Source: Bradyrhizobium uaiense (lineage in GTDB: Bacteria; Pseudomonadota; Alphaproteobacteria; Rhizobiales; Xanthobacteraceae). From it: DNA of 64,000 bases. Both the position numbers and the translations under genes were made by a program. The notes beneath the pieces are model-generated. The model searched no databases. It saw only the letters and a list, made by a program, of their open reading frames with translations, and was not told where the DNA came from. Within the stretch, counting starts at the first letter, position 1; each line of letters begins with the position of its first letter. Below, piece by piece: positions 8,622 to 17,023 of this stretch. Location of the stretch: assembly GCF_010811875.1 (NCBI RefSeq), contig NZ_VKHP01000014.1, positions 1-64,000 on the forward strand. The letters run 5' to 3'.

Positions 8622-9836
8622 ATGACTGACACCACCACTTCATCGTTCGTCGATGCTGCCGCTGCGCTCGCGCCGCAGGTTCAGGGATCCGTGCAGGAGA
8701 GCGAGCGGTCGCGGCGGCTGCCTGTCCCGCTGATCGAAGCGATGGCACAAGCAGGGCTGTTCCGGCTCTGGCTTCCGCGCGCATTCGGCGGCGAGGAGGC
8801 CGACCCGATGACCCTCGTCCGGGTGGTCGAGGAGATCGCGCGTGCCGACGGTGCCGCAGGCTGGTGTATGGCCATCGGTGGCGCCTATGGCGTGTTCGGC
8901 GGCTATCTCGGGAAGGATGCCGCGCGCGATATCTACGGTAGCGATCCGCTGGTTCGAACCGCGGGCGCCCTGCGGCCGTTTGGCACCGCCGGGGTCGTCG
9001 ATGGTGGTTATCGCGTCACGGGCCGCTGGCCGCTCGGAAGCGGTTGTCAGCATTCCGGCTGGATGATCGGCAATTGCCGGATCTTCGACGGGGATCAACC
9101 GCGATTGCGTCCCGATGGCACCCCGGTGCTGCGCTTCATGCTGTTTCCGACTGCGCAGTGCGAGATCCTCGACACCTGGCACAGTGTCGGGCTGCGCGGC
9201 ACGGGCAGCCATGACTATGCGATCGCGGATGCTTTCGTGCCATCCGCGCGGTCGCTTTCGTTTCGCGAGCCGCCGGTGGAGCAGGGGCCGCTCTATGCGT
9301 TTCCGACGATTGCGTTGTTCGGGGCGGCGCTCGCCGCCGTGCCGCTCGGCATCGCCCGCCATGCGATCGACATTCTGGTCGAGCTTGTCGGACGAAAGGT
9401 CGCATCGCGCTCGCGCAAGCTGCTCCGCGAGGATACGCTGGTCCAGGCTGATCTCGGGCGTGCCGAGGCCTTGCTTGGCTCGGGACGGGCTTTCCTTTAC
9501 GGCACGCTGGGAGAGGCGTGGCAGGCCGTCAGTGCCGGCAAGGTGCTCAGCGTTGCCGAGCGCGCCACGCTGTGGCTGGCATCGACCCATGCGGCGAACA
9601 CCGCCAAGCAGGCGACCGAGCTGATGTTCGGTGCCGGCGGCTCGGCCTCGGTCGACGTGAGTTGCGGGCTCGAACGCTGCATGCGCGACGTCCATGCTGC
9701 CGTCCAGCACCTCGCTTTGGCATCGGCCAACTATCAAATGGCCGGTGAGGCGTATCTCGGCGCGGACATGCGGTCGACGCCTTTGCTGTTCTCGGATGAT
9801 CGCAATGAAGCGCGTTCCGTATTTCCCGCTCAGTGA
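8622..9836 (+). CDS. Acyl-CoA dehydrogenase-fold flavoprotein (monooxygenase-like)
   Basis: 404-residue flavoprotein with the acyl-CoA dehydrogenase fold. The N-terminal helical domain contains GLFRLWLPRAFGGEEADPMT, the middle beta domain DTWHSVGLRGTGSHDYAI, and the C-terminal helical domain AVPLGIARHAIDILVEL. The pattern resembles the HsaA/HpaH group (Acyl-CoA_dh_2 C-terminal domain), whose members are flavin-dependent hydroxylases or desulfurisation monooxygenases rather than beta-oxidation enzymes. No substrate can be assigned. The ATG at 8622 has GAGG upstream. The element ending at 8569 precedes it. Confidence 0.78.
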   Translation: MTDTTTSSFVDAAAALAPQVQGSVQESERSRRLPVPLIEAMAQAGLFRLWLPRAFGGEEADPMTLVRVVEEIARADGAAGWCMAIGGAYGVFGGYLGKDAARDIYGSDPLVRTAGALRPFGTAGVVDGGYRVTGRWPLGSGCQHSGWMIGNCRIFDGDQPRLRPDGTPVLRFMLFPTAQCEILDTWHSVGLRGTGSHDYAIADAFVPSARSLSFREPPVEQGPLYAFPTIALFGAALAAVPLGIARHAIDILVELVGRKVASRSRKLLREDTLVQADLGRAEALLGSGRAFLYGTLGEAWQAVSAGKVLSVAERATLWLASTHAANTAKQATELMFGAGGSASVDVSCGLERCMRDVHAAVQHLALASANYQMAGEAYLGADMRSTPLLFSDDRNEARSVFPAQ

Positions 9837-10356
9837 ACGGCCGATCGCCTGCGTCCTCGTGCTGGTCGTGAAGCCGGCGCTCTGCCTGCTTCTCTGGACG
9901 GGCGCATTGGCCGGCCGGGCACCGGCGCAGTCCACCGATCCTCGTCGTCCGACGGTGCTTGGCCTTGGCGTCAATCGTGCCAACATCACCAATGACGTCC
10001 GCGGACACTACTACACGTTCATGGCGGGGCCGGGCCATGTCGATGTCGAGCTCGCCTTCAAGGAGATAGGCGAATTCGGTCGTCCATTGCCGCAGCATCT
10101 CAACTTCGATTTCTGGAACGCGGACGGCGCTCGGCTGTCCCATATCGAAGTCCTGTCTCAGGGCGGCGTCGCTCACCGGCACACCGACGCCGATTTGCCG
10201 ACGCGACAAAGAATAAACCTCGCGGTCTCGACGCAATGGGGCGCGATCAAGGTCGGTGGTTACTACGAGATCGAGTTGAAAGGTGCCGTCGAGGCGGCCG
10301 CACCGGTCGGAGCGGACGTCAAGCCGGCACAGCCCGAGCCGCTGGTGCGGCCGTGA
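9805..10356 (+). CDS. Small secreted hypothetical protein overlapping the dehydrogenase-like gene
   Basis: About 183 residues from the ATG at 9805, which overlaps the end of the upstream gene by 32 bases. A GTG at 9868 would start directly at a textbook signal peptide (KPALCLLLWTGALAGRAPAQ) and avoid the overlap, so the true start is uncertain. The exported part (YYTFMAGPGHVDVELAF, FDFWNADGARLSHIEV, YYEIEL) looks like a small beta-sandwich resembling bacterial pre-peptidase C-terminal domains; this is a weak resemblance. Probably translated together with the upstream flavoprotein. Confidence 0.6.
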   Translation: MKRVPYFPLSERPIACVLVLVVKPALCLLLWTGALAGRAPAQSTDPRRPTVLGLGVNRANITNDVRGHYYTFMAGPGHVDVELAFKEIGEFGRPLPQHLNFDFWNADGARLSHIEVLSQGGVAHRHTDADLPTRQRINLAVSTQWGAIKVGGYYEIELKGAVEAAAPVGADVKPAQPEPLVRP

Positions 10357-10462
10357 TCGAATACATCAGCTATGTGCTGTCGCGCACACAAGATCGTCCC
10401 CGATCGCGCCCGCTGACGATTCCACAAACCAATGCACGGCAACGTGTTTCACATTGTTGCAC

Positions 10463-10538
10463 GATGTCGCATATGTCCAATCCCCCGTCGCCTCAGTCCG
10501 AGCCTGCGGGCTACCGCGCGCATAAAAGGCAGCCCCCG
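10463..10538 (+). repeat. 76-bp conserved upstream element, copy C
   Basis: Third copy, GATGTCGCATATGTCCAA at the start and CATAAAAGGCAGCCCCCG at the end. Its first 18 bases and CATAAAAGGCAGC are identical to copy A. It ends 73 bases before the start of the LivK-type receptor gene. Confidence 0.6.
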
Positions 10539-10611
10539 GTGATCGTCGCAGCCGGCGATATGAGTCGATTGCGATGCATTGAGGCGACTTAAGACCATCG
10601 AGGAGAATGTG

Positions 10612-11730
10612 ATGACGTTTGCACTTCGAGGATATTTTCTTGCGCTCGGCACAAGCCTGGCGCTGTCCAGTGCTGCCATGGCACAGGATGTCAGTGTTGC
10701 CGTGGTCGGGCCGATGACCGGCTCGGAGGCGAGCTTCGGCCAGCAGTTCAAGAACGGCGCCGATCTCGCGATTGCCGACATCAACGCGGCAGGCGGCGTG
10801 CTCGGCAAGAAGCTCAAGCTGGAAGTCGGCGACGACGCCTGCGATCCGAAGCAGGCCGTGTCGGTCGCCGAGAAAATGGCCGGCGCGAAGATTCCGTTCG
10901 TCGTCGGGCACTTCTGCTCGTCGACCTCGATTCCCGCCTCGGACGCCTACGCCGAGGGCAACGTGCTGGAGATCACGCCGGGCTCGACCAACCCGCTGTT
11001 CACCGAGCGCGGGCTGTGGAACACATTCCGCGTCTGCGGCCGGGATGACCAGCAGGGCATGGTCGCGGCGGCCTATATCATCAAGAACTACAAGACCAAG
11101 AACGTCGCGATCATCCACGACAAGACGACCTACGGCAAAGGCCTCGCCGACGAAACGAAGAACGCCATCAACGCCGCGGGCGTGAAAGAGAAGCTCTATG
11201 AAGCCTACACCAAGGGCGACAAGGATTTTGCCGCGCTGGTGTCCCGCTTCAAGAAGGAGTCGATCGATTTCGTTTATGTCGGTGGCTACTATGCCGAAGC
11301 CGCGTTGATCCTGCGCCAGATGCGCGAGCAGGGCGTCAATGCCGTGCTGATGGGCGGCGACGCTTTGGTCGACAAGCAGTTCGCGGCGATCGCAGGCCCG
11401 CTTGCCGAGGGTTCGCTGTTCACCTTCTCGCCCGATCCGCGCAAGAAGGTCACCGCGGCCGCAACCTTGAAGAAGTTCAAGGACAAGGGCATCGATCCCG
11501 ACGGTTACACGCTCTACAGCTATGCGGCCTTCCAGATCTGGAGCCAGGCCGTCACCCGTGCCAAGACCACGGATGCCAAGAAGGTCGCCGCCGCCATCAA
11601 GGCCGGCAGCTGGGATACCGTGCTCGGCAACATTAGCTACACGCCGAAGGGTGACATCACCCTGATCGACTATGTCGTGTACCGCCGCGACAAGGACGGC
11701 AACTACGCCGAACTGCCGGCTGGTCATTGA
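10612..11730 (+). CDS. Branched-chain amino acid-type ABC transporter substrate-binding protein
   Basis: 372-residue periplasmic receptor of the LivK/Leu-Ile-Val family (type I periplasmic fold). Signal peptide about 1-24 (ending AAMAQ), then DVSVAVVGPMTGSEASFGQQ and FKNGADLAIADINAAGGVLG, classic family motifs, with GHFCSSTSIPASDAY forming part of the ligand cleft. The ATG at 10612 has GAGGAG upstream. No liv permease or ATPase genes adjoin it, so it must use components encoded elsewhere. An exact-arm hairpin follows the stop codon. Confidence 0.9.
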   Translation: MTFALRGYFLALGTSLALSSAAMAQDVSVAVVGPMTGSEASFGQQFKNGADLAIADINAAGGVLGKKLKLEVGDDACDPKQAVSVAEKMAGAKIPFVVGHFCSSTSIPASDAYAEGNVLEITPGSTNPLFTERGLWNTFRVCGRDDQQGMVAAAYIIKNYKTKNVAIIHDKTTYGKGLADETKNAINAAGVKEKLYEAYTKGDKDFAALVSRFKKESIDFVYVGGYYAEAALILRQMREQGVNAVLMGGDALVDKQFAAIAGPLAEGSLFTFSPDPRKKVTAAATLKKFKDKGIDPDGYTLYSYAAFQIWSQAVTRAKTTDAKKVAAAIKAGSWDTVLGNISYTPKGDITLIDYVVYRRDKDGNYAELPAGH

Positions 11731-11737
11731 TCGCTGG

Positions 11738-11774
11738 GCCGCGACATCGACGCTCCCCTGTTCGATGTCGCGGC
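11738..11774 (+). terminator. Hairpin downstream of the receptor gene
   Basis: Two perfectly complementary 13-base arms (GCCGCGACATCGA at 11738-11750 and TCGATGTCGCGGC at 11762-11774) enclose an 11-base loop, seven bases after the stop. No T-run follows, so it may be an RNA 3'-end stabiliser or a Rho-assisted terminator rather than a classic intrinsic terminator. Confidence 0.5.
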
Positions 11775-11974
11775 TGCGCCGGCTCACAGCGCCAACGGAC
11801 CAACCCTCTGCCAGCCCCGAGGTGTTGGCGCTGTGACGCCTGGCAGTGCGGCGATCCGCCTGCCGGCGCCGATTGCCGGCAAAGCGGGAAGACGGCCGCG
11901 CCGGGAATCCGTGTTGAGGGCCGTCGCGTTGAACCGATCCGGCAATCGATCCCGATAATCGAAGAGAGCACCAG

Positions 11975-13012
11975 ATGTCCGACATGAGTCTGACCAATAA
12001 CGGCGGTCGGGGTGGCGGCGGTTCAGCCGAATGGCGCGGCACCGGGCCGTCGCAAGGACCGTCGCATTCCTATCCGTTGCTGGTGCGCGATCACGGTCTC
12101 GGCACCGCGTTGAAGTTGCTGCTCGAGACCCTGCCTTACGCGCTGGCGCGATGGGGCGTGTTGCTGGGTTTTGCCGCGGCCTGCGTGGTCTGGGCCATTG
12201 TCGCCGTGGGCGGCGCAGTGTGGCTCGGCACTCACGTCGCCAGCGTGTTCGGCTATTGCTGGCTGCTCGGCATCCTGCTGCTCGGTGGTTGGATCTGGGG
12301 CGCCATCCTGCGCTACACCGTTCACATGATCGCGTGCGGCCATGTCGCGGTGCTGACCGAACTGATCACGCACGGCCGCATCGGCAGCGGCACCGAAGGG
12401 CAGTTCGCCTACGGCCGCCGGATCGTGATGAACCGGTTCGGCGAGGTCGCGGTCCTGTTCGGGCTCAATGCGCTGATCCGCGCCGTGCTCCGTGCGTTTC
12501 ACAATGCGCTCGATACGCTTGGCGAATGGCTGCCGGCGCCCGGCATGAAGGCGATCGTCGGTCTGCTCAACACCATCTTGTCGGCCGCGACGCGCTATCT
12601 GGACAAGGTGGTGCTGTCCTACGATCTGGCGCGCGGCGGCGATGATCCCAGGCGCAACATCCAGGACGGCCTGGTCTATTATTGCCAGAACGCCAAGCCG
12701 ATCCTGACCACGTCGGTCTGGATGGTCATCGTGGAGCGGGTCCTGAGTATCCTGCTGTGCCTGCTGCTGCTGGTCCCCGCGGGCGTGGTGACGGTCTGGT
12801 TGCCTGACGCTGTCAGGGAGTATGGCGCCTTGGTCACGGTCTTCATCGCGGCCCTGCTGGCGGTGACGGTGCGCGCGGCGTTCATCCAGCCGCTGTTCTT
12901 GATCTGTATGATGATCCGCTTTCACGCGCTGATCGAGAACCAGCCGATCAATTCGACCTGGGTTGGCTATCTCGATGGCCTCACAGACAAGTTCAAGCAG
13001 ATCGGACGCTGA
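11975..13012 (+). CDS. Multi-pass membrane protein of unknown function
   Basis: 345-residue integral membrane protein. After a polar Gly-rich N-terminus (about 1-30) it has several hydrophobic segments: VLLGFAAACVVWAIVAVGGA, VFGYCWLLGILLLGGWIWGA, VLSILLCLLLLVPAGVVTVW and GALVTVFIAALLAVTVRAAF. Between the second and third lies a long amphipathic stretch (RNIQDGLVYYCQNAKPIL). No family is recognised and there are no catalytic motifs. The order of helices hints at a pore or transport role, but this is a guess. A gap of 245 bases with a hairpin separates it from the gene before it. Confidence 0.65.
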   Translation: MSDMSLTNNGGRGGGGSAEWRGTGPSQGPSHSYPLLVRDHGLGTALKLLLETLPYALARWGVLLGFAAACVVWAIVAVGGAVWLGTHVASVFGYCWLLGILLLGGWIWGAILRYTVHMIACGHVAVLTELITHGRIGSGTEGQFAYGRRIVMNRFGEVAVLFGLNALIRAVLRAFHNALDTLGEWLPAPGMKAIVGLLNTILSAATRYLDKVVLSYDLARGGDDPRRNIQDGLVYYCQNAKPILTTSVWMVIVERVLSILLCLLLLVPAGVVTVWLPDAVREYGALVTVFIAALLAVTVRAAFIQPLFLICMMIRFHALIENQPINSTWVGYLDGLTDKFKQIGR

Positions 13013-13096
13013 AACCGGCGGACGGCGGCTCATGCCGAGCTGCAATCCAGCAAGCCGGCGCCTGGTGCTGATCGTATTTCACAATGGAGATGTTCG

Positions 13097-13954
13097 GTGA
13101 CCGATCTATCGCTCGACAATAATGGCATCAGGCTTGCTGCGTCCGTTGATGGCCCAACGGACGCAGAGCCGATCCTGTTTCTGCACGGCCTGTCGCTGAG
13201 CCGGGACACATGGCAGGAAATCGGCGATCGGCTCAGGGATCGTTACAGGGTCTGGACCCTTGATTTCCGGGGGCACGGCCATTCGGATCGGGCTGCAAGC
13301 TACGCTCTCGCCGACTATGTTTCGGACGCGCAGACGGCGTTGGCCGCTATCGGGCGCCCGGCGGTGATTGTCGGGCATTCGCTCGGCGGCTGCGTTGCCG
13401 GTGTGCTGGCGCAGAGCGGTGACGCCAACGTGCGTGCAGCCTTCCTCGAAGATCCGCCTTGGTTTCTCGGGCAGCCGGGAGAGTGGGAGAAATCGGCATT
13501 CCCAAAACTATTTGGGATCGTCAGCGCGCGTCAGGCCGCATGGCAGCAAGCGCGCGCGCCGCTCGGGACGTACCTTGCGTTCGTTTCGGACTCTCCAACG
13601 CCGATGGGTGGAATCGGTAGCGATCACTTCGGCTCCCGCCATCTGCTCAGTCATGCGTCTGCGCTGCAGCGGCAAGACGGGCGATGCTGGGCGGACGGAG
13701 ACGTTGCGGGCTCAGTTCTTGCGGCGATTCCGACCGAGCGGGAATTCTTGTGCCCGGTCAAGATTATTCAGGCCGATCCCGGCTCTGGCGCGGCCTTGCT
13801 GGAAGGCCACGAATCGCGCTTCGCACACGGCAATCCGCGTGCCGACATCGTTCGCTACGAAGGGTGCGGCCATTCACCCCACCGCGCCATCGCATTCACG
13901 CAACGCTTCGCGGCGGATCTGGAAGCTTTCCTGTCGAGCCTGCGGTCGAAATGA
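13097..13954 (+). CDS. Alpha/beta hydrolase
   Basis: 285-residue alpha/beta-hydrolase fold enzyme starting at GTG. LFLHGLSLSRDTW gives the oxyanion loop, VGHSLGGCVAG the nucleophile elbow (Ser95), and YEGCGHSPHRA the catalytic histidine near the end. Substrate unknown; the family covers esterases, lactonases and C-C hydrolases. It precedes a methyltransferase gene by 79 bases on the same strand. Confidence 0.82.
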   Translation: MTDLSLDNNGIRLAASVDGPTDAEPILFLHGLSLSRDTWQEIGDRLRDRYRVWTLDFRGHGHSDRAASYALADYVSDAQTALAAIGRPAVIVGHSLGGCVAGVLAQSGDANVRAAFLEDPPWFLGQPGEWEKSAFPKLFGIVSARQAAWQQARAPLGTYLAFVSDSPTPMGGIGSDHFGSRHLLSHASALQRQDGRCWADGDVAGSVLAAIPTEREFLCPVKIIQADPGSGAALLEGHESRFAHGNPRADIVRYEGCGHSPHRAIAFTQRFAADLEAFLSSLRSK

Positions 13955-14033
13955 GCGCGGGCGCGACAACGGTGCCGTGACGACGTCCGGCAATCCGGCA
14001 CCTCACATTCATGAACCGAAGACGGGTACACCC

Positions 14034-14873
14034 ATGCAAGCGACGTCCGGCTACGATCCGAACTACGTGATGGGCCGCTCGACCGCGGAGACCGACAGGC
14101 TCAGGCGACAGTCCCAGCTCTACGACGCGTCGACATGGCAGCTCCTGAAAGAAGCCGGACTTTCGCCGGGCATGAAAGTGCTCGACGTCGGAAGCGGAGC
14201 CGGCAACGTCTCCTTTATCGCCGCAGGTCTTGTCGGCGAGAGCGGCGCGGTCGTCGGCGTCGACAGCAACCCCGCCATCGTCGAAGAAGCCGCAAGCACG
14301 GCGCGCTCGCTCGGCCTGAACCAGGTCTCGTTTCGCGCCGGCGACATCAACACGATCGCGCTGGAGCGTGATTTCGATGCGGTCATCGGCCGGCTCGTGC
14401 TGATTTATGTGAAGGACCCAGCAGCGCTGCTTCGGCAATTGCTTGGGCACGTCAAGCCTGGTGGCATCGTCGCGTTCCAGGATCTCGACTGGGGTGAGGG
14501 GCCGATCGCCATTCCGCCGTCGCCGCTGCTGTCGCAGGCATGGGGCTTTGTGAAGGAGATGTTCGCACGGGCAGGGCTGAACAACCGGATGGGATTGTCG
14601 CTGCACGGCGCCTTCGTCGCGTCCGGGCTTCCCGCGCCGCGCATGAGCCTGTTCGCGCCGGCGGGAGGTGGAGCGGATTTCGACGGCTACGACTACATGG
14701 CCAGCGGCTTGCGCAGCAATCTGCCGCATATCGTCAAGCTCGGCATCGCAACCGAAGCGGATCTGGCACTGGACAGCTTTGCCGAACGCTTGCGCGCGGA
14801 AGTGGTCGCCCTGCAGGGCGTCTTTGCACTCCCGACCTTCGTCGGCGCATGGTCGCGCAAGCCGCCAGGCTGA
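14034..14873 (+). CDS. SAM-dependent class I methyltransferase
   Basis: 279-residue methyltransferase with motif I VLDVGSGAGNVSFIAAG (residues 49-65) binding S-adenosylmethionine and GVDSNPAIVEEA as the second motif. Residues 1-35 (YVMGRSTAETDRLRRQSQLY) resemble the N-terminus of the Methyltransf_25-type enzymes that act on small molecules. ATG 14034 was used because earlier in-frame codons only read through the hydrolase gene. Substrate not evident. Confidence 0.82.
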   Translation: MQATSGYDPNYVMGRSTAETDRLRRQSQLYDASTWQLLKEAGLSPGMKVLDVGSGAGNVSFIAAGLVGESGAVVGVDSNPAIVEEAASTARSLGLNQVSFRAGDINTIALERDFDAVIGRLVLIYVKDPAALLRQLLGHVKPGGIVAFQDLDWGEGPIAIPPSPLLSQAWGFVKEMFARAGLNNRMGLSLHGAFVASGLPAPRMSLFAPAGGGADFDGYDYMASGLRSNLPHIVKLGIATEADLALDSFAERLRAEVVALQGVFALPTFVGAWSRKPPG

Positions 14874-14911
14874 ACCGCCTTCCGTCGCGTCCGGGACAGC
14901 GCAACGGCGCC

Positions 14912-15490
14912 TCAGGCGTTGCCCACGACCGCCTCGATGAACGTCGTGGCGGACTCCCTCAATTGCTTGCGGCTGTAGCCGGCGCGCTCCATCACGGCCA
15001 ACCCTCGCGTAAACGTCACGATGACGCGGGCCAGCCGGTTCGCATCGGCAACGCTCCGCTTGCCTGGGGCCCCGCTGATGGCCTTGCCGATCAGCTGTTC
15101 GAGCCGGGTGAGCACGCCCTGCACGCGCTGCTGCACATCCGTGCTTGAGATGGCCGCGTCGAGCGCCGTACGGGTGGTCAGGCAGCCGCGCGGCGGCGAA
15201 CCGTCGGTCATGTTGACGATGATCATGTCGAAGAAGTTCTTGAGCCCGCTCGCCGCATCGCCCTGCGCCAGCGCGTTGCCGGCCGCTTCGAGGAATTGCT
15301 CGGCATATCGATCGAAGGCGCGCAGGAAGATCGCTTCCTTGTCGCCATAGGCGTTGTAAAGGCTGCCGCGCTGGACGCCGGTCGCGGCGGCGAGGTCCTG
15401 CATGGTCGCGTCGTGCAGGCCCTTGCGCCAGAACACGTCGAGCGCGGTTGCGACCACCTCATCCTCATCAAACTGACGCACACCTACCAT
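14912..15490 (-). CDS. TetR-family regulator
   Basis: 192-residue TetR-type repressor. The helix-turn-helix is seen in GLHDATMQDLAAATGVQRGS followed by LYNAYGDKEAIF. ATG 15490 is preceded by GGTGGAG at a good distance; an in-frame GTG at 15505 would overlap that site. It is divergent from the small YdhR-type gene, and two inverted repeats between them (15515-15549) look like its operator. Members of this subgroup often sense small organics or oxidative stress. Confidence 0.85.
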   Translation of the reverse strand: MVGVRQFDEDEVVATALDVFWRKGLHDATMQDLAAATGVQRGSLYNAYGDKEAIFLRAFDRYAEQFLEAAGNALAQGDAASGLKNFFDMIIVNMTDGSPPRGCLTTRTALDAAISSTDVQQRVQGVLTRLEQLIGKAISGAPGKRSVADANRLARVIVTFTRGLAVMERAGYSRKQLRESATTFIEAVVGNA

Positions 15491-15514
15491 CTCGGTTCGC
15501 TCCACCTATTCATT

Positions 15515-15549
15515 CTTGACATCATCGTCAAGATTGACAACCATGTCAA
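15515..15549. promoter_or_regulatory. Double palindrome between tetR and the YdhR-like gene
   Basis: Two adjacent inverted repeats: CTTGAC / GTCAAG (15515-15520 and 15527-15532) and TTGACA / TGTCAA (15534-15539 and 15544-15549). Tandem TetR dimer sites that cover both divergent promoters would be a natural reading. Confidence 0.65.
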
Positions 15550-15572
15550 GGATGATGCCGCAGGAGGTCAGG

Positions 15573-15887
15573 ATGATTACCGCCGTCACGACGTTCAGAT
15601 TGCCGAAGCCGATCACCCGCGAGGAAGCGCGCAGCATCTTTCTGAGCACGGCGCCGCTCTATCGCGGCGTGTCGGGGCTGTTTCGGAAGACCTATATGAT
15701 TTCCGAGGACGGGATGACGGCCGGCGGTGTCTATTTCTGGAACTCGAGGCAGGATGCGGAAGCGCTTTACACCGACGCATGGCGCGCCCGTGCCCGGGAG
15801 AAATATGGCGCCGATCCGACGGTGACCTATTTCGAGAGTCCTGTCGTGGTCGACAACGTCGCCGAGCAGATTCTTTCCGAACGGTAA
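15573..15887 (+). CDS. YdhR-family small monooxygenase-like protein
   Basis: 104-residue protein of the YdhR group (ferredoxin-like dimeric alpha-beta barrel). The pattern LSTAPLYRGVSGLFRKTYMI and GGVYFWNSRQDAEAL fits the family, which includes small cofactor-free monooxygenases. The ATG at 15573 has CAGGAGG upstream. It is the likely target of the divergent TetR regulator. Confidence 0.8.
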   Translation: MITAVTTFRLPKPITREEARSIFLSTAPLYRGVSGLFRKTYMISEDGMTAGGVYFWNSRQDAEALYTDAWRARAREKYGADPTVTYFESPVVVDNVAEQILSER

Positions 15888-15892
15888 CAGCG

Positions 15893-17023
15893 TCACAACG
15901 CATCGAGTGCCTTGCGCGACGGAGCGAGCGGGAGCCATTCCGGAATCCGCCGCTTGGCGAGCCAGTATGGCCGCCAGATCGGGCGCCAGGTTGGCCGGTC
16001 GAGAGGGGCAGTGCCCCATTTGCGCGGCGCCATCTCGATCCGCAACAGGTCGTGCGCATCTAGCCATTGGCGTGCAGCCCACCAGACTTCGCGCGGCGCG
16101 GCGGTGTTCCTGACGCCATTGAGCTCGGCGATAACGGGCAGTGGATCGTCGAAGCGGGGCGCTACCCTAAGGGTGGCGACTCGTTGACCGCACCGCCTGA
16201 TGCTCCAAAGCCGCGAGCGGTTGTGTGCGAGCTGGTGGCCGTAGGTGCGGAGGCAATTCTGCATGGCCTCCGCCTCCTCCGAGATATCCGCAGTTGAGGT
16301 CAGCGGGATGAAGTCGTAACCGGCAACCCGATCTGGCTGCAGCCACATGTCCGCGATCGGCTGCGGGCCGAGGCTGACATGTAGCTCGATCATGCTGCGC
16401 CATGTGTCGGCGGCAGCGAGCGCCGAGCCGGTCTGCATGCCTGGCGTCCATCTCCGGTCGATCAGCGTGTGCCCCAACGTCGCCGGCTGCGTCGAGAACC
16501 ATGCCCACAGGCCGAGCAGCCGCAATCGCGCGGGATCGGCACGCGGCGGCGCCCGGACCAGTTCGCGCGCGATCCAGACCGCGGCGGGTCCATGTGCAAG
16601 CTCCGCCACCGCGGCTACTGATTTAAGCCAGACCGGCGCGAGCTTCGGCGATTGGGGCAGATGGTTGGCGATCTGCCGGCGAAGCAGCTCGTCATCGGGT
16701 AGCCGCGTGATCGGGCTCGTGAATGCTTCCGGCGGCAATTTGCGCAACCAGAGCGCAACACCCGCCGCGGCGGCCGCGTCCGCGAGAGAGCGGCCGTCGA
16801 TCACACATGCGAGTGCGGACGCGGAAGCGACCCCGCCGCGCGGGACCGCCAGCGCAAACAGAAGCGCGGGAAAGCTCGCGGCAAGGTCCGCCACGCGGGT
16901 GTGTCGTGCGGCCAGCGCGCGAACCTTTCCCTGAACATGCGGATGATATTTCCGCAGCTGACGTTCGAGCAGCGCGGAGCGTGTGGCCTCCCGACGAGAG
17001 GCCACCAGAAGTGTCGATGTCAT
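15893..17023 (-). CDS. PcfJ-like domain protein
   Basis: 376-residue protein. The C-terminal half (about 245-345) matches the PcfJ-like pattern: an EAEAMQNCLRTYGHQLAHNR stretch, then LWSIRRCGQRVATLRV and a conserved AELNGVRN. PcfJ is named after a protein of the enterococcal conjugative plasmid pCF10 and has no settled biochemical role. The N-terminal half is Ala/Arg-rich and helical. It converges with the YdhR-like gene at a 5-base gap. No other conjugation genes are nearby. Confidence 0.6.
   Translation of the reverse strand: MTSTLLVASRREATRSALLERQLRKYHPHVQGKVRALAARHTRVADLAASFPALLFALAVPRGGVASASALACVIDGRSLADAAAAAGVALWLRKLPPEAFTSPITRLPDDELLRRQIANHLPQSPKLAPVWLKSVAAVAELAHGPAAVWIARELVRAPPRADPARLRLLGLWAWFSTQPATLGHTLIDRRWTPGMQTGSALAAADTWRSMIELHVSLGPQPIADMWLQPDRVAGYDFIPLTSTADISEEAEAMQNCLRTYGHQLAHNRSRLWSIRRCGQRVATLRVAPRFDDPLPVIAELNGVRNTAAPREVWWAARQWLDAHDLLRIEMAPRKWGTAPLDRPTWRPIWRPYWLAKRRIPEWLPLAPSRKALDAL

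Noticed and set aside
10463..10538. The 76-bp elements as insertion-sequence ends
   Set aside because: There are no inverted ends, target duplications or transposase genes; the copies are all in the same direction, each upstream of a transcription unit.
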